A DNA stretch of 34,316 nucleotides, taken from an uncultured Campylobacter sp. (GTDB lineage: Bacteria; Campylobacterota; Campylobacteria; Campylobacterales; Campylobacteraceae). The stretch is taken from the NCBI RefSeq assembly GCF_938017775.1, contig NZ_CALIIU010000023.1:1-34316 (forward strand), in the 5' to 3' direction. The translations under genes and the position numbers were made by a program. Below the pieces are notes generated by a model. That model was given only the letters and a program-made list of their open reading frames with translations, had not been told where the DNA came from and made no database searches. This document shows positions 1-8,062 of this stretch, piece by piece; position 1 is the first letter of the stretch, and every line of letters begins with the position of its first letter.

Positions 1-370
1 TTGCGTCGCGATGTTTTTCGCTACTCAGACCAACCGCATTGTATTTTTCAACATTCACACTGCACCCAGAAAATCGTTTCTCATCCAAGCTGCGAACAAA
101 CTTTGCTAAATCCCATAAGCCTATGTCGTATAACTCTCGCAATGACGCTATCTTTTTTGTCGTGCCCAGCGCATTAGCGATAATTTGCGCCGTATGGAGT
201 GCGCGTATAGCCGAGCTTGTAATAATCAAATCAGGCGCAAGTCCCAAGCTACGCAGCTTTTCTCCGAGTTTAATTGCGCAAAGTTCACCCGCATGGCTTA
301 ATGCCCGCTCAAAATCGCTTCCATTGCCACTTTGCGCCTCGGCATGTCTTATAAAATATATCCGCTTCAT
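1..370 (-). CDS. sixA: SixA-type phosphohistidine phosphatase (histidine phosphatase superfamily), 3' end cut by window
   Basis: Reading the minus strand from 370 gives about 123 residues with no stop before the window edge. The protein opens MKRIYFIRHAE, the RHx catalytic signature of the histidine phosphatase superfamily (Arg8-His9). A segment SSAIRALHTAQII matches the usual SxxxRAxxTA block around residues 50-62. Family knowledge: SixA proteins are small (about 150-160 residues) cytoplasmic phosphatases that remove phosphate from histidine phosphotransfer domains or PTS-type proteins. An ATG also lies at 376, but the ribosome site GAAAGG directly abuts it, while it sits 6 bases before the ATG at 370, so 370 is preferred. 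The gene lies about 45 bases past the rhomboid gene on the same strand and may be cotranscribed with it. A long ORF on the opposite strand here is an antisense shadow. Confidence 0.82.
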   Translation of the reverse strand, partial: MKRIYFIRHAEAQSGNGSDFERALSHAGELCAIKLGEKLRSLGLAPDLIITSSAIRALHTAQIIANALGTTKKIASLRELYDIGLWDLAKFVRSLDEKRFSGCSVNVEKYNAVGLSSEKHRDA

Positions 371-414
371 ATGCATCCTTTCATAAAATTTTATGTATAA
401 TTTAGCGTTAAATT

Positions 415-972
415 CTACAAAATTCTAAATTTTTTCTGGATCATTCCAAAGCCATAACCAACCACAAATCCCGCTATGTGCGCATACCATGCTACATTTA
501 CGCCCATTAACATCGGCGCAAAGCTCATTATCAAAATCGCGATAAAAATCCCGCCCGCATTGCGTTCATCAAAATAAGCAATAACGCCTAAAAGCACGCA
601 AATAGCGCCGCTAGCGCCTACGATATTGACGATTTCTCCCATGCTCATGGCATAACGGATATAAATCAGGCACAAAGCGCCGCTCAGCAGCCCGCCTGCG
701 ATATAAAGTAGCGTAAATTTTATCCCACCGAACGCTCGCTCTAAAATCCCACCGAATTGATACAAAACTGCCATATTCATCACTAGATGCATCACTCCGC
801 CGTGCATAAAAAATGAACTTAGTAGCTGCCACGGCATTCCTTCGAAAAAATACGGATTGAGCCCAAAAAATAGATAGGACTTAAAGCCAAAAAAATATTC
901 TAATGCGAATGAAATCACGAAAAATAGGACATTCGCCACAATGATCGCGAGAGTAAATTTGCCTGATTGCAT
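415..972 (-). CDS. Rhomboid family intramembrane serine protease
   Basis: This 185-residue polytopic membrane protein has the rhomboid catalytic pair. The serine is in GASG (Ser121), and the histidine is in the last helix within AWYAHIAGF (His165). The family signature HxxxxHxxxN is present as His57, His62 and Asn66. Six hydrophobic helices fit a minimal bacterial rhomboid core without extra domains. Rhomboids cleave transmembrane substrates within the inner membrane; the substrate cannot be read from sequence. A GTG at 993 would add seven residues, but it has no ribosome site, whereas AAGGAG lies 4 bases before the ATG at 972, so the shorter start is chosen. The neighbours (SixA and a distant lipoprotein) suggest no specific pathway. 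Confidence 0.9.
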   Translation of the reverse strand: MQSGKFTLAIIVANVLFFVISFALEYFFGFKSYLFFGLNPYFFEGMPWQLLSSFFMHGGVMHLVMNMAVLYQFGGILERAFGGIKFTLLYIAGGLLSGALCLIYIRYAMSMGEIVNIVGASGAICVLLGVIAYFDERNAGGIFIAILIMSFAPMLMGVNVAWYAHIAGFVVGYGFGMIQKKFRIL

Positions 973-1687
973 GAAACTCCTTAAATTTTTCACGCATAGT
1001 AGCGAAATTTTGATTAAATTAAAGGCGTCGTGTAATTTTATAGGCTCGAGATAAATTATAGATAAGCTAGTATCAAAATTTTGGCAATAGTTTTAGTTGC
1101 AAGCGCCTTAATAAATAGCTGCGCTAAAATTTAGATCGTAAATCTTTTTTAAAACTTTACGGAATTCATAGAGTTTATCCGACGTAAATTAAAAAGCAAA
1201 CACACTGTAAATTTAAAAACGATAAAATTGCAGTTATATGAAGCTATTTTGCAGAATTTTATATAAAATTATAAGTATAATTTTACTAAGAATAACAAAA
1301 ATTTGAGTTCAAATTAATTTCAAAATAAATTTTTAGAGTAATATTTTATTAAATGCTTGTATATATAATTACGCGTTAAAAATGCTAATTTGATTTGCCA
1401 TAACAGCATCAAAGTGAGTTTTTATTCATAAGTTTTTGCTGCAGGAGTTTAAAAGCCATAAAAATTTTAAAATTTGATTAGAATTTTAGGAATTTAATAA
1501 ATTCTATAAAGCAAGTCATAGCTAGAATTCCAAGCTAAATTATCTGCAAAATTTTACTTGAAATTTTAGAGCATAAATCAAACCGCCGCGAATTTTTTAA
1601 AGGTCTAACGAAATTTCATAAAATCTAATAAATTCCAAAAGTTATAAGAAATTTTTCAAAAAATACGGCGAAAGAATTTTAAAAATT
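973..1687. other. AT-rich spacer of about 0.7 kb without a supportable gene
   Basis: No open frame with a ribosome site or recognisable protein was found on either strand. The sequence is AT-rich with scattered AAATTT/AAATTC words and no strong GC hairpin. I see no RNA gene. The rhomboid promoter may lie at the left end, and the terminator of the 1688-2323 gene may lie at the right end, but neither is clear. Confidence 0.6.
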
Positions 1688-2323
1688 CTAGTTATTCACC
1701 CGTCCGTATCCTGCGAAGCGGTTCGATGCTAGGCAGCTTATGCGGTCTTTGCCGCAGCGGACGATATAGCTATTTTCCATCTTTTGCCCTGCTACATGGA
1801 CGTTTTTCTTATTTAAATTTACGAAGTCCGCTTGATTTCTACCACGAGTATTGTGGACAAATTTCACGCGACCATCAGCATAGATCTCGCGCACGATACC
1901 AATATGACTGATTTCGTTATTGACCTTGCCTTTGTTAGAACGCAAAGTGTTTTGAAAAAACACCAAATCCCCCACTCGCGGCGTATTGCTGAGTAAATTT
2001 TTACGGCTGTAATAATTATATATTGCTTGGGATTTGCGTCCGTTGGTGAAGTATTTCGGCAGATCTTTTGAGTTAAAAAACAGATCATCGTATTTATCAT
2101 TTAGCACGGTGATAAATCCGCTGCAGTCCCCTCCCGCGCGAGTGCCGGTGTAATCGTCCACAGATGCGATTAGCGGGCGGTTAAACTCGCTTCCCGGCAC
2201 CGAAGTTATTCCTTCTTCATGATCGTTTAAGACATACGCTTGCTGGCTACCGGCAGACGGGGCTTTTGAGGAGCAACCGACCAGTAAAAACGCACCCAAA
2301 GCGCAAATAATTAGTTGTTTCAT
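1688..2323 (-). CDS. NlpC/P60-like cell-wall peptidase, putative lipoprotein
   Basis: The 211-residue product begins with a type II signal peptide: a lysine near the start, a hydrophobic stretch and the lipobox LVGC (Cys17), so it should be lipid-anchored. The mature part carries an NlpC/P60-style papain-like arrangement: Cys67 in GGDCSGF, His140 in ISHIGIV, and a possible third polar residue His157 in VHNTRG. The block PRVGDLVFF before the histidine also fits the family. Such enzymes cut peptidoglycan stem peptides in the periplasm. The ATG at 2323 follows AAGGA at 7 bases. It is divergent from murA, another envelope gene, with 124 bases between. The exact bond cleaved is unknown; a CHAP-type amidase is the alternative. 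Confidence 0.8.
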   Translation of the reverse strand: MKQLIICALGAFLLVGCSSKAPSAGSQQAYVLNDHEEGITSVPGSEFNRPLIASVDDYTGTRAGGDCSGFITVLNDKYDDLFFNSKDLPKYFTNGRKSQAIYNYYSRKNLLSNTPRVGDLVFFQNTLRSNKGKVNNEISHIGIVREIYADGRVKFVHNTRGRNQADFVNLNKKNVHVAGQKMENSYIVRCGKDRISCLASNRFAGYGRVNN

Positions 2324-2416
2324 ATAAAAATCCTTATAAAATTATGTAACGATTAAATTTGGGCGTAATTTTAGCGCTCAGTGGTAACAAAATGGTAACT
2401 TTAAAGCTAAATTCTG

Positions 2417-2422
2417 TATAAT
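2417..2422 (+). promoter_or_regulatory. Probable sigma-70 -10 box for murA
   Basis: TATAAT preceded directly by TG lies 25 bases before the murA start. The upstream -35 is poor (TGGTAA at 18 bases), which is common for Campylobacter vegetative promoters, where the -10 dominates. The call rests on the perfect hexamer and its position. Confidence 0.6.
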
Positions 2423-2447
2423 CGCCGAAATTTTACACGGAGAAATC

Positions 2448-3716
2448 ATGCATTATCTACGAATTAACGGGGGCAAAAAACTAAGCGGTAGCGTCAAAAT
2501 AAGTGGCGCAAAAAACGCCGCATTGCCGCTCATAGCTCTATCTATCCTTTCAAAAAACGAAGTCGTAATTAAAAATTTACCCGCAGTTTCCGATATCCAC
2601 ACGCTAATTCAGCTGCTTTCAAATTTAGGCGCAAAGTGCGAGTTTCTTGACGCCAACACCGCCAAAATCGATCCGCGCGAGATAAACTCGACCAAAGCGA
2701 TCTACGATATAGTGCGCAAAATGCGCGCTTCGATCTTGGTGCTAGGGCCGCTTTTAGCGCGGTTTAGACACTGCGAGGTAAGCCTTCCTGGAGGCTGCGC
2801 GATCGGCGCAAGACCGATCGATCTACACCTTAGTGCGCTTGAAAAGATGGGCGCGGAGGTTAAGATCGAGCAAGGCTATGTCGTTTGCACCGCAAAAAAG
2901 GGGCTTAAGGGCGCGACTATAAATTTTGACAAAATTACCGTCACCGGCACCGAAAATATCGTAATGGCAGCGGCTTTAGCAAGCGGCACCACGCATATCA
3001 TAAATGCGGCAAAAGAGCCCGAAGTAATCGCCGTTTGCAACGCATTAAAAAGCGCAGGCATCGACATAGATGGCATCGGCACGAACGAGATTCTCATTAA
3101 AGGAAGCGGCGGCGAGCTTTTAAGCTTGGATGAAATTTCGATCATTCCTGATCGCATCGAGGCGGGCACTTATCTGTGCGCAGGCGCAATCACGGGCTCT
3201 CGTATCACGATCACGCACTCTTGCGCGGCTCATCTTGGCGCGGTGCTTGCAAAATTTGAAGATATGGGCTTTAAATTTGAAATTTCAAGCGGCGGCGACG
3301 AGATAACGATCTTGCCCGCTTCAAAGATCAAACCAGTAGAGATTATAACGAGCGAATATCCGGGCTTTCCTACCGATATGCAGGCGCAGTTTATGGCACT
3401 GGCGTGTGTAGCCACGGGCGTCAGCACCATCGACGAGAGGCTTTTTGAAAACCGCTTTATGCACGTAAGCGAACTTTCACGAATGGGCGCGGATATCCGC
3501 CTAAACGGACACATCGCAACGATTAGCGGCGGCAAGCTAAACGGCGCGGATGTTATGGCTACCGATCTGCGCGCCAGTTCGGCGCTCGTTTTAGCCGCCC
3601 TTGCGGCGCGCGGCGAGAGCAAAATACATAGAATTTACCACCTAGATCGCGGATATGAGAGGCTGGAAGCTAAGCTTGGTGCGCTTGGTGCCGATATACA
3701 GAGGCTTGAGGAATGA
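2448..3716 (+). CDS. murA: UDP-N-acetylglucosamine 1-carboxyvinyltransferase
   Basis: MurA adds enolpyruvate from PEP to UDP-GlcNAc, the first committed cytoplasmic step of peptidoglycan synthesis. The 422-residue length is standard for the EPSP-synthase fold family. The active-site loop PGGCAIGARPID carries the catalytic cysteine at Cys117, which is the fosfomycin target in the family. Lys22-Asn23 in GAKNAALP and the block FPTDMQAQF are also typical. The start ATG has a GGAG ribosome site 6 bases upstream. It appears to have its own promoter and to be separated from moeA by 233 bases containing two hairpins, so it is probably monocistronic. Confidence 0.98.
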   Translation: MHYLRINGGKKLSGSVKISGAKNAALPLIALSILSKNEVVIKNLPAVSDIHTLIQLLSNLGAKCEFLDANTAKIDPREINSTKAIYDIVRKMRASILVLGPLLARFRHCEVSLPGGCAIGARPIDLHLSALEKMGAEVKIEQGYVVCTAKKGLKGATINFDKITVTGTENIVMAAALASGTTHIINAAKEPEVIAVCNALKSAGIDIDGIGTNEILIKGSGGELLSLDEISIIPDRIEAGTYLCAGAITGSRITITHSCAAHLGAVLAKFEDMGFKFEISSGGDEITILPASKIKPVEIITSEYPGFPTDMQAQFMALACVATGVSTIDERLFENRFMHVSELSRMGADIRLNGHIATISGGKLNGADVMATDLRASSALVLAALAARGESKIHRIYHLDRGYERLEAKLGALGADIQRLEE

Positions 3717-3739
3717 AGACTTCGGAATAAAAATCTTGT

Positions 3740-3753
3740 GCGAGCAAGCTCGC
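3740..3753 (+). terminator. Candidate murA terminator hairpin
   Basis: Twenty-three bases after the murA stop, GCGAGC and GCTCGC form a tight palindrome around AA (effective stem GCGAG/CTCGC), followed by GGAATTTTA. The U-tract is short, so the call is tentative. Confidence 0.4.
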
Positions 3754-3885
3754 GGAATTTTACGAGTGATATGTTTTGAAATTTTAAGCAACGCTCGCAT
3801 TAAAATAAGACAAGTTTGAGCCCATGAAATTTTGCGCATTTATTTGGGTAAATTTTGCTTTTCAAGCTTTGGCGAAACATAGAAT

Positions 3886-3907
3886 TTAAGACTATGCGAG
3901 GTCTTAA
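3886..3907. promoter_or_regulatory. Inverted repeat upstream of moeA, possible operator or 5' leader hairpin
   Basis: TTAAGAC and GTCTTAA form a perfect 7-base inverted repeat around an 8-base centre, ending 42 bases before the moeA start. No U-run follows, so a terminator is unlikely. An operator or leader structure for moeA is possible, but I recognise no known binding motif. Confidence 0.35.
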
Positions 3908-3949
3908 CTGCGCGAATTTAAAATGTAAAAATGATAAAAAGGACTTAAA

Positions 3950-5131
3950 ATGATAGGAATAAATGAGGCTATAGATTTGGCTACGGCTAGAATCACATCA
4001 AGCAAGCAAAGCGAGAAGGTGTCTCTTCCCAGCGCTCTAGGCCGCATTCTTTCTAGCGATATTTCTGCGATTAAAAACCTGCCCTGCTTCGATAATTCGG
4101 CGCTTGACGGCTATGCCTATGCGGCGGAATTCAAAGACAAAAAGCTAAAGATCGTAGAGCCTACGATCTTTGCAGGAGACGAGAAATTCTACGAAATAAA
4201 GGCTGCGCAAGCGCAAAAGATAATGACCGGCGCGCCAATGCCTGCAGGCGCGGACTCCGTCGCGAGGCTAGAGGATGTAGACGCGCAAGGCGGAACTCTA
4301 AAAATCCCTGCTTCCGTTCATGCCCACGACGGCTTTCGTAAAAAAGGCGAGGAGGTGCGCGCGGGCGAGCTTTTATTGCGCCGTGGCGAAATTTTAAATC
4401 CTGCTAAAATTATGCTTCTTGCTGCACAAGGAATTTACGAAGTGGACGTTTACGCGCGTCCTAAAATCGCCCTATTTTCCAGTGGAAACGAGCTAAAAGA
4501 GCCGTGGCAGAGCGCAAGCGAGCGCGAAATTTATAACGCCAACTCTAGTGGTATTGCTGCATTGCTGCAAAAATACGGCTTTGAAAATGAGTATTTAGGG
4601 ATTTTAAAAGATGATTTTAGCGCGGTATGCGAGGCGCTAGATACTGCTACGCGTAAATTTGACGTGCTAATTACCAGCGGTGGAGCAAGTGCTGGGGAGG
4701 CGGATTTTATGCAAAGCGCTATGAGTGAACTTGGATTTTTGCAGGTTTTCGATCACATTGATATCAAGCCCGGTCGCCCCAGCAAGTGCTTCGCAAAAGG
4801 CGGCAAATTCGTCTTTGCAATGGCGGGCAATCCAATGGCTGCTTTCGTGCTTACACGCGCAGTCATACTGCCGATCTTATTTAAGCTTAGCGGCGCAAGT
4901 GAGGCTTTTAGCGCAGAAGCGGCGATCTATGCCAAGCTCGCAAGCGATCTGAAGCTAAAAAGCGGCAGAGTAAATTTAACTGTAGGCGCATATGAAGGCG
5001 GAGTTTTTACGCCTATGCCGTCGCCTTCTGGGCGCATCAGACCGCTGGCTGCGGCATCGCATTTTTTCTTGGCTGATCCCGAATGCGACAAAGTTCGCGC
5101 TGGAGAAATCGTAAAAATTTATGAAATTTAA
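3950..5131 (+). CDS. moeA: Molybdopterin molybdenumtransferase
   Basis: MoeA inserts molybdate (or tungstate) into adenylylated molybdopterin to finish the molybdenum cofactor used by enzymes such as formate dehydrogenase and nitrate reductase. The 393-residue protein shows the N-terminal signature DNSALDGYA (residues 48-56), MTGAPMPAGAD (92-102), and the MPT-binding domain motif SGGASAGEADF (243-253), followed by a C-terminal domain with the PSPSGRIRP block. Length and domain order are normal. The ATG has AAGGA 7 bases upstream. The tRNA-Gly gene follows with its own promoter, so moeA probably ends its own transcript. No other moa or mod gene is present in this window. Confidence 0.96.
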   Translation: MIGINEAIDLATARITSSKQSEKVSLPSALGRILSSDISAIKNLPCFDNSALDGYAYAAEFKDKKLKIVEPTIFAGDEKFYEIKAAQAQKIMTGAPMPAGADSVARLEDVDAQGGTLKIPASVHAHDGFRKKGEEVRAGELLLRRGEILNPAKIMLLAAQGIYEVDVYARPKIALFSSGNELKEPWQSASEREIYNANSSGIAALLQKYGFENEYLGILKDDFSAVCEALDTATRKFDVLITSGGASAGEADFMQSAMSELGFLQVFDHIDIKPGRPSKCFAKGGKFVFAMAGNPMAAFVLTRAVILPILFKLSGASEAFSAEAAIYAKLASDLKLKSGRVNLTVGAYEGGVFTPMPSPSGRIRPLAAASHFFLADPECDKVRAGEIVKIYEI

Positions 5132-5142
5132 GCGAGAAATTA

Positions 5143-5171
5143 TTGACAAATGAAAATTTATAGGCTACAAT
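5143..5171 (+). promoter_or_regulatory. Sigma-70 promoter of tRNA-Gly
   Basis: TTGACA at 5143-5148 and TACAAT at 5166-5171 are separated by exactly 17 bases, and the tRNA begins 22 bases downstream. This is the closest match to consensus I found in the window, fitting a highly expressed stable RNA. Confidence 0.85.
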
Positions 5172-5192
5172 CGCGCTTTATTTTTACCGCAT

Positions 5193-5267
5193 GCGGGAAT
5201 AGCTCAGTGGTAGAGCGCAACCTTGCCATGGTTGATGTCGCGAGTTCGACTCTCGTTTCCCGCTCCA
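5193..5267 (+). tRNA. tRNA-Gly (anticodon GCC)
   Basis: A full cloverleaf of 75 bases can be folded by eye. The acceptor stem is GCGGGAA/TTCCCGC and the D stem is GCTC/GAGC. The anticodon stem is CAACC/GGTTG with loop TTGCCAT (anticodon GCC, reading GGC and GGU glycine codons). The T stem is GCGAG/CTCGT with a TTCGACT loop, and the discriminator is T. The 3' CCA is encoded in the DNA. It stands alone between moeA and ubiX. Confidence 0.98.
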
Positions 5268-5343
5268 TCTTAACTTCAAATTTTAAAATTCCTTCCGTTT
5301 CGCTCGCTTTTGAAGCACAAAATTTCGATATGAAAGCTTTGAA

Positions 5344-5898
5344 ATGAAAATTTTAGTTTGCGTAAGCGGCGCCAGTTTTTGCGAGATCGGGCTTGATCTG
5401 CTTAAATTTCTTGCCAGCTCGCCGCATGAAATCCACGCCGTACTTACTCAGGGCGCGCGCCGCGTCCTGCGCGCCGAAAGCGACATAGACGCGGACGAGG
5501 CTTTAAAATCCGCGGAATTTAGAAGCGTAAAATTTCATCTCGATACCGATCTGGCCGCGCCGCCTGCTTCAGGCTCCTTTGGGATTGATGCAGTGATCTT
5601 TGCGCCCTGCTCTATCGGCTCTTTGGCTAAAATTTACGGCGGGCTTTGCGACAGCTTAAGCACCCGCGCCGCTGCAGTCGCGTTAAAAGAGCACAAGCGG
5701 CTGGTTCTTGGCGTGCGTGAGATGCCATTTTCTGCGATCAGCCTGCGCCAGATGAGCGAGCTAGCCGCGCTCGGCGTCATCATCGCTCCGCCCGTGATCG
5801 CAGGCTACTGCGGCGTGCAAAATTTAAAAAATTTCATAATCGGCAAGTGGTGCGACGCTCTGGGCGTGCAAAACGAGCTATTTAAAAGGTGGCAATAA
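5344..5898 (+). CDS. ubiX: Flavin prenyltransferase UbiX
   Basis: UbiX joins dimethylallyl phosphate to FMN to make prenylated FMN, the cofactor of UbiD-type decarboxylases. In Campylobacter these decarboxylases act in quinone-type metabolism rather than classical ubiquinone synthesis. The 184-residue protein is near the family length (about 187). It has the FMN-binding N-terminus SGASFCEIG (8-16), a block APCSIGSLAKIYGG, and the family-typical stretch VREMPFSAISLRQM, then APPVIAGY. The ribosome site is weak. coaD follows with a one-base overlap, so translation is coupled; a ubiX-coaD-tmk order is, as I recall, seen in other Campylobacter genomes. Confidence 0.92.
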   Translation: MKILVCVSGASFCEIGLDLLKFLASSPHEIHAVLTQGARRVLRAESDIDADEALKSAEFRSVKFHLDTDLAAPPASGSFGIDAVIFAPCSIGSLAKIYGGLCDSLSTRAAAVALKEHKRLVLGVREMPFSAISLRQMSELAALGVIIAPPVIAGYCGVQNLKNFIIGKWCDALGVQNELFKRWQ

Positions 5899-6374
5899 TG
5901 CAAAACTCAAGAAAATGTATCTATCCGGGCACTTTCGATCCTATTACGAACGGCCATCTGGACGTAATCAAGCGCGCGCTAGGGCTTTTTGATGAAGTCA
6001 TCGTCGCAGTCGCGCTAAACGAGAGCAAAAAGCCCTACTTCAGCCTAAAATCCAGACTAGAGATGGCGCGAGCCGCGACACGCGGGCTTCGTGGCGTGAG
6101 CGTGCAAAGCTTTGATAATCTACTCGTGGATTTTGCTAAATCTTGCGGCGTGCGCTTCGTGATCCGCGGACTCCGCGCGGTTAGCGACTTTGAGTACGAG
6201 CTGCAGATCGGCTACGCAAACGCCTCGTTATGGGAGGAATTTGAGAGCGTGTATTTGATGCCGACGCTCAAAAACGCCTTCATCTCAAGCTCGATCGTCC
6301 GCTCCGTTTTGAGCCACGGTGGCGACGTTTCGCACCTCGTGCCGAGCGAAATTTTAAAATTTTTGAAAAAATGA
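5898..6374 (+). CDS. coaD: Phosphopantetheine adenylyltransferase
   Basis: CoaD transfers AMP from ATP to 4'-phosphopantetheine, the penultimate step of coenzyme A synthesis. The nucleotidyltransferase signature TNGHLDV (the T/HxGH motif) sits near the N-terminus after YPGTFDP, and the second motif ISSSIVR is near the C-terminus. A GTG at 5889 would extend the protein by three residues. The ATG at 5898 is preferred because it overlaps the ubiX stop (TAATG), has AGGTGG a few bases upstream, and gives 158 residues, close to E. coli CoaD. A strong hairpin follows the gene. Confidence 0.96.
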   Translation: MQNSRKCIYPGTFDPITNGHLDVIKRALGLFDEVIVAVALNESKKPYFSLKSRLEMARAATRGLRGVSVQSFDNLLVDFAKSCGVRFVIRGLRAVSDFEYELQIGYANASLWEEFESVYLMPTLKNAFISSSIVRSVLSHGGDVSHLVPSEILKFLKK

Positions 6375-6389
6375 GCTTGCAAGCGACTG

Positions 6390-6418
6390 AAATTTAGCCC
6401 GCAGGCGCGGCTAAATTT
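6390..6418. terminator. Perfect 10-base-pair hairpin after coaD
   Basis: AAATTTAGCC (6390-6399) and GGCTAAATTT (6409-6418) are exact reverse complements around a 9-base loop, 15 bases past the coaD stop, followed by AAAATTTG. It likely ends or attenuates the ubiX-coaD transcript before the unrelated gene at 6446. Both arms carry the RAATTY word AAATTT. Confidence 0.6.
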
Positions 6419-6445
6419 AAAATTTGAAGCTGCATGGGAGATAAA

Positions 6446-7534
6446 ATGAACGAAGCAATGGATGAGATAGAAAAATTGCGAACGTTTTTAAAAAGCGTGA
6501 GAGATGAATACAAAGCCTTAAATAAAATAGCCGAAGCGCAGGTCGTAAGTAGGCGCTGGGCGTCTGGTAGCTATATCAATTTAGAGCCGTTTTATTTCGA
6601 ATATAACCGCTTCTTTAAGGGCAAAATTTTAAAAGCCAAACCAAAAAAGATCGTAAACGCCCGCGAATACGGCTTTGACGCGCAAGATCGCGTCGTTTTT
6701 GAGAGACAACATGACGACAAAAAAAGTTTCTTTGAAAGCCTTTATTTTTGGGGGCGGGACGAAGTTTTAAAATATCATTTCGGTTGCTACAATAAAAAAT
6801 GCTCAAGATGCTTCAATATAAAAAGATTTGTCTATGAGGATGGCGTGCTAAAGTCCATCTACTCGGCCTTTGACAACAACGCCTATGGGATAGAAAATTT
6901 TACTTACGAAGGCGGCAAGCTCGCACAAAGACGGGAGTATGTAGAGCACCCTCGCGCAGGCAGAAGAAATGACGTAACAAACTATGAATTTGACGCAATG
7001 GGCGAGCTAAGCTTAATAACCGAAAATGGCTATGTGCGCTATCAAAAGCCCGATAAGGATATGAGCTACAAAAAGCTCTATGAGCTCGCCGCTCAAAGGC
7101 TGCTGCCCGCGATTAAAGAGACGATCAAAAAGCACGCGCCCGCCCGTAAACTCTACTGCATAAATTTAGCTTGCGACAATAGGAGTTTACCGCCGATCAT
7201 CGGATTCGGTTCGCAAGAACAGCGCGCGCAGTGGCTTGCGCGAAAAGATGGCTGGCTTCTTTGGCTCGTTCCTGATTACGAGTTTCGAGCCGAGGTCGAA
7301 GTAGACTACGAAACGGCGAAAATTTTCGATCTTTTCAATCAGGAAACGCAACTAAACGATAAATATGCGCAGGCTAAAAAGCTTATTTGGGAGTGCGTGA
7401 AGCAGCTTAAAGCAGATCTTGGCGAATTTGCGCTCGATATGACGGAGGATTTTACGATCACGGCTACCGATTGCGATCTTGGCGATCTGCAGAAAAATTT
7501 CATAGCGATAAATCCCGAGCCGATAAACGTATAG
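6446..7534 (+). CDS. Unrecognised 362-residue cytoplasmic protein
   Basis: I do not recognise a family. The protein has no signal peptide or membrane segment. It opens with a charged, probably helical stretch (residues 1-35), then a region rich in aromatic residues and alternating beta-like segments. That region holds a short cysteine pair (CYNKKCSRC, roughly residues 114-122), which could bind metal but is too short to call. Tyrosine-rich phrases such as YEFDAMGELSLITENGYVRY recall the loose YD/RHS-like strand pattern, without a clear repeat. The C-terminus is again helical. An ATG at 6434 is possible, but GGGAG lies 5 bases before the ATG at 6446. It interrupts the ubiX-coaD / tmk neighbourhood between a hairpin and a 0.5 kb spacer, suggesting an accessory insertion. 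An immunity-type protein is one guess. Confidence 0.75.
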   Translation: MNEAMDEIEKLRTFLKSVRDEYKALNKIAEAQVVSRRWASGSYINLEPFYFEYNRFFKGKILKAKPKKIVNAREYGFDAQDRVVFERQHDDKKSFFESLYFWGRDEVLKYHFGCYNKKCSRCFNIKRFVYEDGVLKSIYSAFDNNAYGIENFTYEGGKLAQRREYVEHPRAGRRNDVTNYEFDAMGELSLITENGYVRYQKPDKDMSYKKLYELAAQRLLPAIKETIKKHAPARKLYCINLACDNRSLPPIIGFGSQEQRAQWLARKDGWLLWLVPDYEFRAEVEVDYETAKIFDLFNQETQLNDKYAQAKKLIWECVKQLKADLGEFALDMTEDFTITATDCDLGDLQKNFIAINPEPINV

Positions 7535-8062
7535 GGCAAAATTTAAAATTTCATCGTCGCGGTTTTATCATCGCGCGCAGCACTCGCCCGCCCGCGCCGC
7601 CCAGTAACACACCCTACTCCGAATGGTGCCGCCGCCCTGCTCCGCCCGAAGTGCCGCCCATTCCATCTAACGCCATCCGCTTCGCAAAGCACATATCCTA
7701 CCATGTATATAATGGCGCCCTACCTCGCCCGATGTGCCATTCTATCCGCACGGCGCGCCGCCTTTATCGGCTGACGCCCTACTCCGCTCCGCTTGGTATG
7801 CGCTCCGTAAGCGCAAATTTACTCGCTCGCTGTTTATGCGACACATCCATTCGAGCGCTAAATTTTACCGCGAGCCGCACCACAAATAGCAAAAGCTGGG
7901 CAACAAAGCGCCCGATAAAATTTTACGCCGAAAGATCAAAAGCAGCTCGCACAAGCTCGCGCAAAAGCCCGATTTGGAGGCGAAATTTAGCGTCCGGCTA
8001 TTTAAAAAAGCCGCTATTTAGCTATAAATTTGTAAAATAGCGCACAAATTTAAAGGCGAAAA
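7535..8062. repeat. Spacer with four imperfect 13-base repeats
   Basis: The word CGCCCTACTCCGC, in variant forms, occurs at 7610-7622, 7633-7645, 7716-7728 and 7775-7787 on the plus strand (GCGGAGTAGGGCG on the minus). A 189-codon frame spans this region, but it has no ribosome site, starts inside the upstream gene, and encodes an Arg/Pro/Ser-rich sequence without domains, so I treat it as noncoding. The spacer may be the remains of a decayed gene. The tmk ribosome site lies at its right end. Confidence 0.5.

Noticed and set aside
39..386. 115-codon plus-strand frame at the left edge
   Set aside because: It is antisense to the SixA gene, whose RHAE motif and ribosome site support the minus strand.
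5150..5347. 65-codon frame spanning tRNA-Gly
   Set aside because: It runs straight through the tRNA and its promoter, which are clear.
7471..8040. 189-codon plus-strand frame between the 362-residue gene and tmk
   Set aside because: It starts inside the upstream gene, has no ribosome site, and the Arg/Pro/Ser-rich product has no domain character.
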